From: Bradyrhizobium japonicum USDA 6
Lineage (GTDB): Bacteria > Pseudomonadota > Alphaproteobacteria > Rhizobiales > Xanthobacteraceae
Reading direction: 5' to 3'
Assembly: GCF_000284375.1 (NCBI RefSeq)
Contig: NC_017249.1
Coordinates: forward strand, 4,380,001 to 4,444,000
Length of the DNA: 64,000 nucleotides
Shown piece by piece: positions 56,249 to 64,000 of the stretch. The number at the start of each line of letters is the position of its first letter. Positions within the stretch are counted from its first letter, which is position 1. Under the pieces are notes generated by a model. That model was given only the letters and a program-made list of their open reading frames with translations. It did not search any database and was not told where the DNA came from. A program made the translations under genes and the position numbers.

Positions 56249-57496
56249 ATGCCCAGCATCCTCTTCAAGAACGCCGCGCTGCTCGATCCGCTCCAGGCGG
56301 AATTGCTGGCAGGCCATGATGTGCTGGTCGAAGACAGCCTGATCAAGGAGGTCTCGGACCGGCCGATCCAGGCCACCGCCGATCGCACCATCGATCTCAA
56401 GGGCAAGACGCTGATGCCCGGCCTGATCGACCTGCACGTGCACGCCATCGCCGTTGAGCTCAACCTGGCGCAGCAGGTGCACATGCCGAATGTGCTGGTG
56501 ACGCTGCGCTCGACGCTGCTGCTGCGCGGCATGCTGCGGCGTGGCTTTACCACCGTCCGCGACGCGGGCGGCGCCGGCCATGCGCTGAAGCAGGCGATCG
56601 ACACCGGCCTGACCGACGGCCCACGGCTGTTCGTCTCCGGCCGCGCGCTCAGCCAGACCGGCGGCCACGGCGACATGCGGGCCCGCTCGGATTACCTCGC
56701 GAGCGATGCCCCATGTCCCTGCTGCGTGCGGGTCGGGGCGCTGGCGCGCGTTGCCGACGGCGTTGACGGCGTGCGCAGGGCAGCACGCGAGGAGCTCCAG
56801 ATGGGCGCCGACCAGATCAAGATCATGGCCTCCGGCGGCGTCGCGTCACCGACCGATCCGGTCGGCGCCTTCGGCTACTCCGAGGACGAGATCCGCGCCA
56901 TCGTCGAGGAGGCGCGCGGGCGCCAGACCTATGTGCTCGCCCACGCCTACACCGCCGCCGCCATCGAACGTGCGGTTCGCTGCGGCGTGCGCACCATTGA
57001 GCATGGCAATCTGGTCGATCCTCCGACCGCGCGCCTGATGGCCGAAAAGGGCGCCTATGTGGTGCCGACGCTCGTCACCTACGAGGCGTTGGCCAACGAG
57101 GGCGCCCAATACGGCCTGCCGCCGGAGAGCGTGGCCAAGATCGCCGATGTCCGCGACGCCGGCCTGCGTTCGCTCGCGATCTATCGTGACGCCGGGGTGA
57201 AGATGGGATTTGGCAGCGACCTGCTTGGAGCTTCCCAACGCCTCCAGAGCGACGAATTCCGCATTCGCGCCGAAATTCTCGGAGCGCGCTCCGTCATCGC
57301 CAGCGCGACATTGATCGGCGCCGAAGTGCTCGGCATGGAGGGCAAGCTCGGCCGGATCGCGCCCGACGCTATTGCGGACCTGCTCGTGGTCGACGGCAAC
57401 CCGCTGCGCGATGTGGCCTGCCTGCTCGGCCAGGGCGAGCACATTCCGATGGTGATGAAGGCAGGCAAGGTTCAGTTCGACCGGCTGAACGCCTAA
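56249..57496 (+). CDS. Amidohydrolase-family metal-dependent hydrolase
   Basis: A 415-residue TIM-barrel amidohydrolase. DLHVHA supplies the HxH ligands (H63, H65). QIKIMASGGVASPTDPVGAF contains the bridging Lys, and TYVLAHAYTAAAIERAVRCG with VRTIEHGNLVD the two further His. MGFGSDLLGASQRLQSDEF holds the catalytic Asp. It is of the imidazolonepropionase/prolidase-like subgroup that hydrolyses cyclic or peptide amides. Last gene of the operon with the MFS carrier and GAF protein. Substrate unknown. Confidence 0.9.
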   Translation: MPSILFKNAALLDPLQAELLAGHDVLVEDSLIKEVSDRPIQATADRTIDLKGKTLMPGLIDLHVHAIAVELNLAQQVHMPNVLVTLRSTLLLRGMLRRGFTTVRDAGGAGHALKQAIDTGLTDGPRLFVSGRALSQTGGHGDMRARSDYLASDAPCPCCVRVGALARVADGVDGVRRAAREELQMGADQIKIMASGGVASPTDPVGAFGYSEDEIRAIVEEARGRQTYVLAHAYTAAAIERAVRCGVRTIEHGNLVDPPTARLMAEKGAYVVPTLVTYEALANEGAQYGLPPESVAKIADVRDAGLRSLAIYRDAGVKMGFGSDLLGASQRLQSDEFRIRAEILGARSVIASATLIGAEVLGMEGKLGRIAPDAIADLLVVDGNPLRDVACLLGQGEHIPMVMKAGKVQFDRLNA

Positions 57497-57558
57497 AGTG
57501 TATTCGAGCGAAGTGGATACCGGTTCGCGTAAGGAGAGCGCGTCTAAACAAGCCTGCG

Positions 57559-59616
57559 CTACCGCCACATCCCGCGCATCTTTGCCCCAATGTCGATCTT
57601 CGGGCCTTGCGCCGCGGTGCGGGCCGCACCGGCGGCGGCCTTCGGCCAGGCGGTGCGCTCGAACAGATAGACGAGGGATTCCGGGATGAAGCGGGTGCGC
57701 GAGGCGTAGACGTGGCGGTCGCCCTTGGCTTGCTGGCCGTGGGTGAAGAAGCGCTGCGGCACGACGAGGTGCAGATCGTCTTTGGCGCGCGTCATCGCGA
57801 CATAGAGCAGGCGGCGCTCCTCCTCGAGCTCGGCCGAGGTGCCGGCGCCGAGATCCGACGGCATGCAGCCGTCGACGACGTTGAGCACGAACACCGACTT
57901 CCATTCCTGGCCCTTGGCCGAATGGATGGTGGAGAGGATCAGATAGTCCTCGTCGCGGAGCGGAAGACCTGATTTGTCGCTGGTCGCATCCGGCGGGTCG
58001 AGCGTGAGCTCGGTCAGGAATTTCTCGCGCGAGGCATAGCCGCTCGCGATCTGCTCGAGCTGCATGAGATCGGCGCGTCGCGTCTCGGAATCCTCGTGGA
58101 TGCGATCGAGATGCGGCTCATACCAGAGCCGCACGCGCTCGAGATCGGTCGGCCATTCCGAGTAACGCAGATTTCCGACCGTGCGGACGAAGTCGGTCCA
58201 CTCGGCGCCGGTGCGTGGCGGCACCGCAAGCTGGCCGAGCGCGGCAAGCGGGTCGGTGCTCTCCGCCATCTGGTCGAGCACGCGTTGCGCGGTGGCGGGG
58301 CCGACGCCGGGTAACAGGTGCAGGATGCGGAAACCGGCGACGCGGTCGCGCGGATTTTCGGCAAAGCGCAGCAGCGCCAGCACGTCCTTGACGTGCGCGG
58401 CATCGAGAAATTTCAGTCCGCCGAACTTGACGAAGGGGATGTTGCGGCGGGTCAGCTCGATCTCGAGCGGGCCGGAATGCGAGGACGTCCGGAACAGCAC
58501 CGCCTGGTGCTTGAGCAGCGCGCCTTGCTCGCGGTTGGCCAGCACCTCCTCGACGATGTAGCGCGCCTGGTCAGCCTCGTCGTGGACGGTGACGAGCTGC
58601 GGCTTCTGCGACGAGGTGCGGTCGGTCCACAGGTTCTTGGTGAAGCGTTCGCGCGCTAGCCCGATGACGCCGTTGGCCGCCGCCAGCACGGGTTGGGTCG
58701 AGCGGTAGTTGCGGTCGAGCGTGATCATCTCGGCGTGGGGGGAGAAGCTTTGCGGAAAATCCAGGATGTTGCGGACGGTGGCGGCGCGGAACGAATAGAT
58801 CGACTGCGCGTCGTCGCCGACCACGGTCAGCCCGCGTCCATCCGGCTTCAGCGCCAGCAGGATCGAGGATTGCAGGCGGTTGGTGTCTTGATATTCGTCG
58901 ACCAGCACGTGATCGAAGCGGCCGCCGATCTCTTCGGCGATCAGCGCATCGCTCATCATCTGCGACCAGTAGAGCAGCAGGTCGTCGTAATCCAGCACGT
59001 GCTGGGTCTGCTTGGCCTCGACATAGGCCGCGAACAGGCCCTTCAACTCGGCGGCCCAGCCGGCGCACCAGGGATAGTGCTGGCCGAGCACTTTTTCGAT
59101 CTCCATCTCGGCATTGACGCAGCGCGAGTAGATCGACAGGCACGTGCCCTTGGCGGGAAAGCGGCTCTCGGTCTTCGACAGGCCGCGCTCGTGCCGGACC
59201 AGATTCATCAGGTCGGCGGAATCCTCGCGGTCGTGGATCGTGAAGGCTGGATCGACGCCGATCCGCTCGGCATATTCGCGCAGGAGGCGCGCGCCGATGC
59301 CATGGAACGTGCCGGCCCAGGTGAGGGCGTCGCGCATGATCGCGGCATTGTTCTCGCCCAGCACCTTTCGTGCGATGCGCTCGACCCGGCCAGCCATCTC
59401 GGCCGCGGCGCGGCGGGAGAACGTCATCAGGAGGATGCGTCGTGGATCGGCGCCTGCGACGATCAGGTGCGCGACGCGATGGGCGAGCGTATTGGTCTTG
59501 CCGGAGCCCGCCCCGGCGATGACGAGCAGGGGGGCGCCCACGGTCGCGCCGTCGGCGACGCCATGCTCCACGGCGCGGCGCTGCTCCGCATTGAGCGTGT
59601 CCAGATATGTCGCCAC
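57559..59616 (-). CDS. UvrD/PcrA-like superfamily 1 DNA helicase
   Basis: About 685 residues. Q-motif LNAEQRRAVEHG, Walker A GAGSGKT (near residue 35), Walker B with LVDEYQDTNRLQ, motif III AVVGDDAQSIYSFRAA-like sequence, motif IV LDRNYRS, motif V TIHSAKGQEWKSVFVLNVVD and motif VI YVAMTRAKDDLHLVVP. It unwinds DNA in repair or replication. The longer frame starts at a TTG; I chose the GTG at 59616, since ATYLDTLNAEQ begins at the Q-motif helix. No adjacent nuclease, so it is a lone helicase. Confidence 0.92.
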   Translation of the reverse strand: MATYLDTLNAEQRRAVEHGVADGATVGAPLLVIAGAGSGKTNTLAHRVAHLIVAGADPRRILLMTFSRRAAAEMAGRVERIARKVLGENNAAIMRDALTWAGTFHGIGARLLREYAERIGVDPAFTIHDREDSADLMNLVRHERGLSKTESRFPAKGTCLSIYSRCVNAEMEIEKVLGQHYPWCAGWAAELKGLFAAYVEAKQTQHVLDYDDLLLYWSQMMSDALIAEEIGGRFDHVLVDEYQDTNRLQSSILLALKPDGRGLTVVGDDAQSIYSFRAATVRNILDFPQSFSPHAEMITLDRNYRSTQPVLAAANGVIGLARERFTKNLWTDRTSSQKPQLVTVHDEADQARYIVEEVLANREQGALLKHQAVLFRTSSHSGPLEIELTRRNIPFVKFGGLKFLDAAHVKDVLALLRFAENPRDRVAGFRILHLLPGVGPATAQRVLDQMAESTDPLAALGQLAVPPRTGAEWTDFVRTVGNLRYSEWPTDLERVRLWYEPHLDRIHEDSETRRADLMQLEQIASGYASREKFLTELTLDPPDATSDKSGLPLRDEDYLILSTIHSAKGQEWKSVFVLNVVDGCMPSDLGAGTSAELEEERRLLYVAMTRAKDDLHLVVPQRFFTHGQQAKGDRHVYASRTRFIPESLVYLFERTAWPKAAAGAARTAAQGPKIDIGAKMRGMWR

Positions 59617-59744
59617 GAATCGCCCCGGTGAAAGGGGGAGAGTCGGCGATCCCGGCGCGAATCGCAATGCGGCTGGACGGAACCAATGTTAAGACCTAGG
59701 GACAAGACGGCCCGAAGTTCCAGCCCGAGAAGCGCGCAACCGGC

Positions 59745-60335
59745 ATGACCGAGCTCAAGCCCGACCAGTTCGAGATGCGGCGGCCGGAGTCGCTCAGCAA
59801 CACCATCTTCGGTGTCGCCATGACGCTACTCGCCTACGACCTGCCCAGGGCCGCGGTGTTCACCAGTGCCCCGAGCTGGAGCGATCTCGCCCATGTCTAT
59901 TCCGGCAAGCTCGCCGGTCTCGCGCTCAGCTTCATCATTGCCGGCGTGTTCTGGATCAGCCACCATCGCCGGCTCGCGCGCCAGCCCGTGGGCAGCCGCG
60001 GCATGGTGATCCTCAACCTGTTCTTCCTGCTGTCGATCGTGCTGCTGCCGGTGACCAACGGCCTCTACACCAATTACAGCATGAGCAGCGCGGTGGCCGT
60101 GCTCTACGGCCTCCATCTGACCGCGATCGCCGGCCTCAATGCGTGGCTGTGGTGGACGATTTTGGGCGGCTGGCGCCACGAGATCATGGCCTCGATGTTT
60201 CCGCTGCTGGTGTTCATTCCGGGCACGATCGTTGCGGCCTTCGCGCCGCACGTCGCGCCCTTCGTGTGGTTCATCGCCTTTGGCGGGCTGTTGATCCAGC
60301 GCTTCTATGTCGCACCGACCGGGCCAGGCGCGTGA
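59745..60335 (+). CDS. TMEM175-family (DUF1211) channel-like membrane protein
   Basis: A 196-residue protein with six helices: SNTIFGVAMTLLAYDLP at the start fits the RF(S/T)D-like opening of bacterial TMEM175/DUF1211 K+ channels, though the first motif is modified (ESLSNTIFGVAMT). Further helices are GLALSFIIAGVFWISHHRRL, GMVILNLFFLLSIVLLPVTN, AIAGLNAWLWWTILGG and MFPLLVFIPGTIVAAFAPHV. It probably conducts K+ or other cations; not shown. Confidence 0.8.
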   Translation: MTELKPDQFEMRRPESLSNTIFGVAMTLLAYDLPRAAVFTSAPSWSDLAHVYSGKLAGLALSFIIAGVFWISHHRRLARQPVGSRGMVILNLFFLLSIVLLPVTNGLYTNYSMSSAVAVLYGLHLTAIAGLNAWLWWTILGGWRHEIMASMFPLLVFIPGTIVAAFAPHVAPFVWFIAFGGLLIQRFYVAPTGPGA

Positions 60336-60344
60336 GGCGGCGGC

Positions 60345-60725
60345 TCACCCCTTTGTCGCGCCGAACCCGTCGGCCGGCACGTAAAGCTTGACCGGGCGGA
60401 TTTCGTAGACCGCCGACGGGTTGACCTCGCGCAGCTTTCGCGCCGCCGCGATCGCTTCCTCATCGGTATCGTAGTCGACGAGGTGGAAGCCGAGAAGCTG
60501 CTCCTTGGTCTCGGCAAACGGGCCATCCAGCACCATGCCCGCGCCGGGGCCGCGCAAGGTGTGCGCCTTTCGGGTCTCATCCAGACGGGCGGCCGGCCCA
60601 AGGTGTCCGCTTGCCCTCAAGGGCGCCTGAACCTCGATCACTTTGGCCACGACCGCGGCGTCCTGCTCCGGCGTCCAGGACAAAATCTCGTCTTCCACGT
60701 GGTAGGCCAGGATGGCGTAAAGCAT
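60345..60725 (-). CDS. YCII-domain protein (DGPF type)
   Basis: A 126-residue protein: MLYAILAYHVEDEILSWTPE, then GMVLDGPFAETKEQLLGFHL with the DGPF core and the conserved E. The C-terminal domain AIAAARKLREVNPSAVYEIR completes the YCII/DGPF layout seen next to ECF sigma factors. Here no sigma gene is adjacent. GAGG lies 5 nt before the ATG at 60725. Function unknown; possibly an enzyme. Confidence 0.85.
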   Translation of the reverse strand: MLYAILAYHVEDEILSWTPEQDAAVVAKVIEVQAPLRASGHLGPAARLDETRKAHTLRGPGAGMVLDGPFAETKEQLLGFHLVDYDTDEEAIAAARKLREVNPSAVYEIRPVKLYVPADGFGATKG

Positions 60726-60892
60726 CGTCACCTCGTTTGTTTTTCAAGCTCGCAGTCGGAAGGATGTATGAGCGCTGCCGATACCGACAATCCCGGAGAC
60801 TAACATATTGCGTCGCTCAAGTTGCGACGAAACCGTCCTGAAACCCGATTGCCGCCCTCGGAGGTGAACGCTGTCCAAAGCCGAGGCGACTG

Positions 60893-61102
60893 ATGGCCAC
60901 CAAGAACACTTCGGAGGCGGCCATGTCGACCATCAAGATCATCTGCGACGCGCGTCGGGCAGGAAAGTCGGAAGCCGCGGATTTGCACGACCAGTCCGGC
61001 CACCACCGCTACTACGGCAGCTCGGCCGAGAACGGCGGCGAGCGGATCGTCGAAAGCCGCCGCGGAAAACGCCCGCGCGCGCTCAATGTGTGTGGCTTCT
61101 GA
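60893..61102 (+). CDS. Small basic hypothetical protein
   Basis: A 69-residue protein: MATKNTSEAAMSTIKIICDA, then RRAGKSEAADLHDQSGHHRY, with many charged residues. A start at ATG 60923 is also possible. No family recognised; short but preserved next to a membrane-protein gene. Confidence 0.5.
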   Translation: MATKNTSEAAMSTIKIICDARRAGKSEAADLHDQSGHHRYYGSSAENGGERIVESRRGKRPRALNVCGF

Positions 61103-61126
61103 CGCCCTCGGCGACACCGTCTTCAC

Positions 61127-61330
61127 ATGGACGTCCTGCAAATATTGATCGCGGCGATGCCGTTCCTGCTTGCGCTGATGAGCCGGACGGGGAAGGCAAT
61201 CGCGCCGTGCCTGCTGACGAGCATCATCACCGTACTGCTCGGCGACGAGCCTCATCGGGCGGTCATGGCCTGGTGCGTCGGCGTACTGATCGCCGCCGTT
61301 GCCCTGCGTGAGCGGCTCCGCGCGAGCTGA
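61127..61330 (+). CDS. Small membrane protein
   Basis: A 67-residue protein with two hydrophobic helices: LQILIAAMPFLLALMSRTGK and HRAVMAWCVGVLIAAVALRE joined by AIAPCLLTSIITVLLGDEP. The topology is a hairpin. No family recognised. 24 nt after the preceding small gene, possibly in one unit. Confidence 0.62.
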   Translation: MDVLQILIAAMPFLLALMSRTGKAIAPCLLTSIITVLLGDEPHRAVMAWCVGVLIAAVALRERLRAS

Positions 61331-61340
61331 CCCGGCGCCG

Positions 61341-62054
61341 TCACGGCGCGCTCAGGACCTGTTTGACCAGCGCATCGCGCAGCATTGCCAGCTCGCCGCT
61401 CGCTTCCATCTGCGCGATCACCTTGCCGACCTTCGGCACCAGATCGCGATGGCGTTCGTGCAAATAGTGGTAGATGTGGATGCGCTCCAGCGGTGGCGAG
61501 AGCGGGACAATCCTGGTCTGCAGATTGAGTTTCCTCACCGCGACGAGCCCGCTGAAGAGGTCGGTGACCATCACCTCGAAACGGTCGGCGTCGAGCATCC
61601 TGATCATGTTCTCGAGGCTGGTGGTCGCGGTGACGCGGGCCATGCCGCGCGTCCCGGCCTCTGAGGAGCCGACGCCGCGGACGATGCCGATGCTGTACTC
61701 CCTGATCGAATTCCAGCCGGCGACGTCGAAACGGAGTTTCGTCGTGAAGACCGCCGGCTCGATGTAGTTGATCGCCGGCGTCACCTGAATCAGAGTCGGG
61801 TAGTCGCTGGAGAGCGTTCCGATCCGCTGGATCTCGCCGTCGACCTCGCCGGCGCTCGACAGCGCCAGCGCACGCTTGCCGGGGACGTCCTCGAACGCCA
61901 GCTTGATATTCAGCTTGGCGTAGACGGCCCGCAGCATCTCGCCGCCGACATATTGATCGGGGATGTCGGCGATGCGCGCCAGCCGGATGAGCTGCTGCGC
62001 CTGCGATGGGGCGGCTGCGAGCAACGACAGGCAGGCGACGATGATCCGCCACAT
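61341..62054 (-). CDS. Periplasmic solute-binding protein (SBP_bac_3-like)
   Basis: A 237-residue protein with a signal peptide (MWRIIVACLSLLAAAPSQAQ) and the type-3 binding fold: QYVGGEMLRAVYAKLNIKLA, SAGEVDGEIQRIGTLSSDYP, YSIGIVRGVGSSEAGTRG, EVMVTDLFSGLVAVRKLNLQ. It lies just upstream of, and divergent from, the sensor kinase at the right edge, so it may be a signal-sensing partner. No ABC permease or ATPase is next to it. The ligand is unknown. Confidence 0.82.
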   Translation of the reverse strand: MWRIIVACLSLLAAAPSQAQQLIRLARIADIPDQYVGGEMLRAVYAKLNIKLAFEDVPGKRALALSSAGEVDGEIQRIGTLSSDYPTLIQVTPAINYIEPAVFTTKLRFDVAGWNSIREYSIGIVRGVGSSEAGTRGMARVTATTSLENMIRMLDADRFEVMVTDLFSGLVAVRKLNLQTRIVPLSPPLERIHIYHYLHERHRDLVPKVGKVIAQMEASGELAMLRDALVKQVLSAP

Positions 62055-62355
62055 GACGCGTCTCCTTTGCCCTGCATGATGCCCGCGATCCACCGGGGCG
62101 GCGCCCGCGTGGCGGCCGCACCGCTAACGCGTCTTGCAGGCGACCGCGGACTTTAGCCAATGTCATTCTAGCGCGCGAAGTGATAGTTTGCGGGAGAATC
62201 CTGCTGCTGGGCGCAAGACAAGACCCCGCCAAGCCGCCCATGGGCCTGCAGGATCGCCACGCAGGTCGCGTGATGAGAGAATTTCAACTGTCGAATTGCT
62301 CGCGGCTGCGACCCGCCGTCCGGAGCAGGGTGCCGCCAGTCCGGGGACGTGGTGC

Positions 62356-64000
62356 ATGGGCAACGCAGGCGACGAGGACTCCAAGCGCAACAGCCGCGCC
62401 GGTCCCCCGGCGGCCGCGAAGCAGGATGTGGGGATCGGCGCTGCATTTGCGCCAGCGATGATCGGAGCGCTGCTGTCGCGGATCTTACATTGGTCGCGCA
62501 GCGGCGTCGGGCCCCGCCTGCTTGCCGCCGTGCTGCTGTTCTCCTCGATCGTAACGCTCACGCTGACCGCGCTTCAACTCTACCTGGATTACGATCGCGA
62601 GGTCGGCGTCATCGAGACGCGGCTCGACGAGATCGGACGCAGCTACACGGACAGCCTCGGCGAGAGCCTGTGGAATCTCGACCAGAACCAGCTCAGGCTC
62701 CAGCTTGACGGTATCCTGCGGCTGCCCGACATCCGTGCTGCCGAGGTCCACGAGATCGCCGATCGCCCCAATCCCATCCGTGTCTCGGTCGGGGAGCGAA
62801 GCACTCGCTCGGTCGTGACCCGGGACTATCCGCTGAACTACACCGCGCAGGGGGCGTCGCGTCCCATAGGCCAGCTCCACGTCGAGGCCACGCTTAGTGA
62901 CGTCTACCGGCAATTGCTGAACCGGGCTCTGGTCATTCTGGCAAGCCAGGCGGCAAAGACGTTCCTGGTGTCCTTGTTTATCATCTACATGGTCCATCTT
63001 CTTGTGACGCGGCACCTCGTCGCCATCGCCGAGTTCGTCAGCAAGTACAGCGTTGCACGACCGCCTCCGCCCTTGCACCTGGAGCGGCGCCGACCCTACG
63101 ATGCCGACGAGCTGGACAAGGTGATCGACGCCTTCAACGCCATGTGTGCGAAGCTCGAACGCGCCTACGATGAGCTTCGCGATGCGAACGCGAATCTCGA
63201 GCGCGATCTGAAGATCCGCCGGCGTGCCGAAGAGGACGCGCGCGCGAGCGAGCAGCGCTTCCGCGACTACGCCGAGACCGCGTCCGACTGGTTCTGGGAG
63301 ACCGGACCGGATCACGTGTTCACCTACATATCGGACCGGGCCGGCGCCTTTGGCATGGACCGCAAGGCCCTGATTGGCAAGCGCCGGTGCGATGCCGCCT
63401 TCGACCGCGATGCCGAGCCGCAGAAGTGGCGCGAGCACATGGCGACGCTTGACCGTCACGAGCCGTTCCGGAAGTTCGAGTATCGCGGCCGCGATGTCGT
63501 CGGACGCGTGCGCCATTTCAGCGTCAATGGTCAGCCGATCTTCGCCGCCGACGGCCGTTTCATGGGCTATCGCGGTTCGGCCACCGACCTCACTGGGCAA
63601 CACGAGACCGAGGAGCGGTTGCGCCAATCCCAGAAGATGGACGCGATCGGCCAGCTCACCGGCGGCGTCGCGCATGATTTCAACAACGTGCTCACGGTCA
63701 TCACCGGCACCATCGAGATCATCCACGAGGGGCTTGCGGACAAGCCCGAGCTTGCCGCGATCGCGCAGCTCATCGACGATGCGGCCTCGCGCGGCGCGGA
63801 GATCACCTCGCAGCTCCTGACCTTCGCGCGCCGGCAGCCGCTGGAGCCGCGCGAGATCGACGTCAACGGCCTCGTGGTCGAGACGGCGAAACTGTTGAAG
63901 CCGATCCTGGGCGAGCATATCGAGATCGTGACCCGGCTTGCCGACGACGCATGGTCCGCGATGGCCGATCCGTCGCAGCTCTCGTCCGCGATCGTCAATC
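62356..64000 (+). CDS. Membrane sensor histidine kinase with PAS domain, truncated by window edge
   Basis: The frame is open from ATG 62356 to the end of the window (548 residues seen). Order: N-terminal cytoplasmic tail, first membrane helix (LLAAVLLFSSIVTLTLTALQ), periplasmic sensor region (DEIGRSYTDSLGESLWNLDQ, LRLQLDGILRLPDIRAAEVH), second helix (LVSLFIIYMVHLLV), HAMP-like linker, PAS domain (DYAETASDWFWETGPDHVFT, VRHFSVNGQPIFAADGRF), and HisKA with MDAIGQLTGGVAHDFNN; the HATPase begins at the edge. It resembles the 0.2-kb kinase in its core but adds a periplasmic sensor. The adjacent binding protein could supply its signal. Confidence 0.9.
   Translation, partial: MGNAGDEDSKRNSRAGPPAAAKQDVGIGAAFAPAMIGALLSRILHWSRSGVGPRLLAAVLLFSSIVTLTLTALQLYLDYDREVGVIETRLDEIGRSYTDSLGESLWNLDQNQLRLQLDGILRLPDIRAAEVHEIADRPNPIRVSVGERSTRSVVTRDYPLNYTAQGASRPIGQLHVEATLSDVYRQLLNRALVILASQAAKTFLVSLFIIYMVHLLVTRHLVAIAEFVSKYSVARPPPPLHLERRRPYDADELDKVIDAFNAMCAKLERAYDELRDANANLERDLKIRRRAEEDARASEQRFRDYAETASDWFWETGPDHVFTYISDRAGAFGMDRKALIGKRRCDAAFDRDAEPQKWREHMATLDRHEPFRKFEYRGRDVVGRVRHFSVNGQPIFAADGRFMGYRGSATDLTGQHETEERLRQSQKMDAIGQLTGGVAHDFNNVLTVITGTIEIIHEGLADKPELAAIAQLIDDAASRGAEITSQLLTFARRQPLEPREIDVNGLVVETAKLLKPILGEHIEIVTRLADDAWSAMADPSQLSSAIVN

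Noticed and set aside
62485..63918. 477-codon minus frame over the right-edge kinase
   Set aside because: Antisense shadow; the sense frame carries PAS, HisKA and transmembrane segments in order.

Overview
The window looks like chromosomal DNA of a Bradyrhizobium-type alphaproteobacterium. The evidence is high GC, many small protein families typical of that genus, an HWE/HisKA_2 kinase, LigD-type ligases, DUF3618/phage-holin/nutrient-deprivation operon genes, and 'GGAAC-N16-xxTT' promoters matching the alphaproteobacterial EcfG general-stress-response (GSR) consensus. The genus is inferred from remembered family resemblance, not from a database search.

Positions 1-48.7 kb form an accessory, island-like region. 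It has short genes, long non-coding gaps, several families of tiny paralogues and about twenty broken genes (urea/amide-binding protein, OprB-type porin, AlkB, RlpA, NYN-domain protein, integrase remnants, small ORFs with frameshifts). It ends beside a tRNA-Thr gene and the C-terminal tail of a tyrosine recombinase at 48.4-48.8 kb, which is a classic island border. Inside it: a double-PAS hybrid histidine kinase (0.2-2.6 kb); a GAF-HisKA_2 kinase (4-5.2 kb); a stand-alone DNA ligase (6.5-7.5 kb); a stress-protein block (7.6-19.5 kb: Q/G-rich peptide, DUF4142, DUF892, iron-permease-like, DUF1003, and the DUF3618/nutrient-deprivation/holin operon, Hsp20); a second ligase whose neighbourhood is segmentally duplicated (19.7-23.7 kb); a field of very small genes, DUF6894 proteins and repeats (21-33 kb); a CadC-like regulator with TPRs (34-35.5 kb); an RTX-like repeat protein (37-38.5 kb); an isochorismatase-fold enzyme; a two-gene HipA-like kinase module next to an integrase remnant (42.3-44.2 kb); and a periplasmic ClpP-like protein (45.2-46.2 kb).

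The unifying feature is the promoter set: at least fourteen GGAAC-N16-xxTT sites lie just upstream of genes, three times as divergent back-to-back pairs. Much of the island therefore appears to be a GSR regulon: envelope, DNA-repair, ferritin-like and small basic proteins made under stress. The kinases are plausible inputs, but no phyR, nepR or ecfG gene is in the window.

Positions 48.7-64 kb are ordinary core-type DNA: intact genes, no recognised pseudogenes and tight spacing. It carries tRNA-Thr, secreted proteins, an rlmB-type rRNA methyltransferase, tRNA-Tyr, a catabolic-looking cluster (LLM flavin oxidoreductase, LysR regulator, MFS transporter, GAF protein, amidohydrolase), a UvrD-like helicase, a TMEM175-like channel, a YCII protein, a periplasmic binding protein, and a histidine kinase that runs off the right edge.
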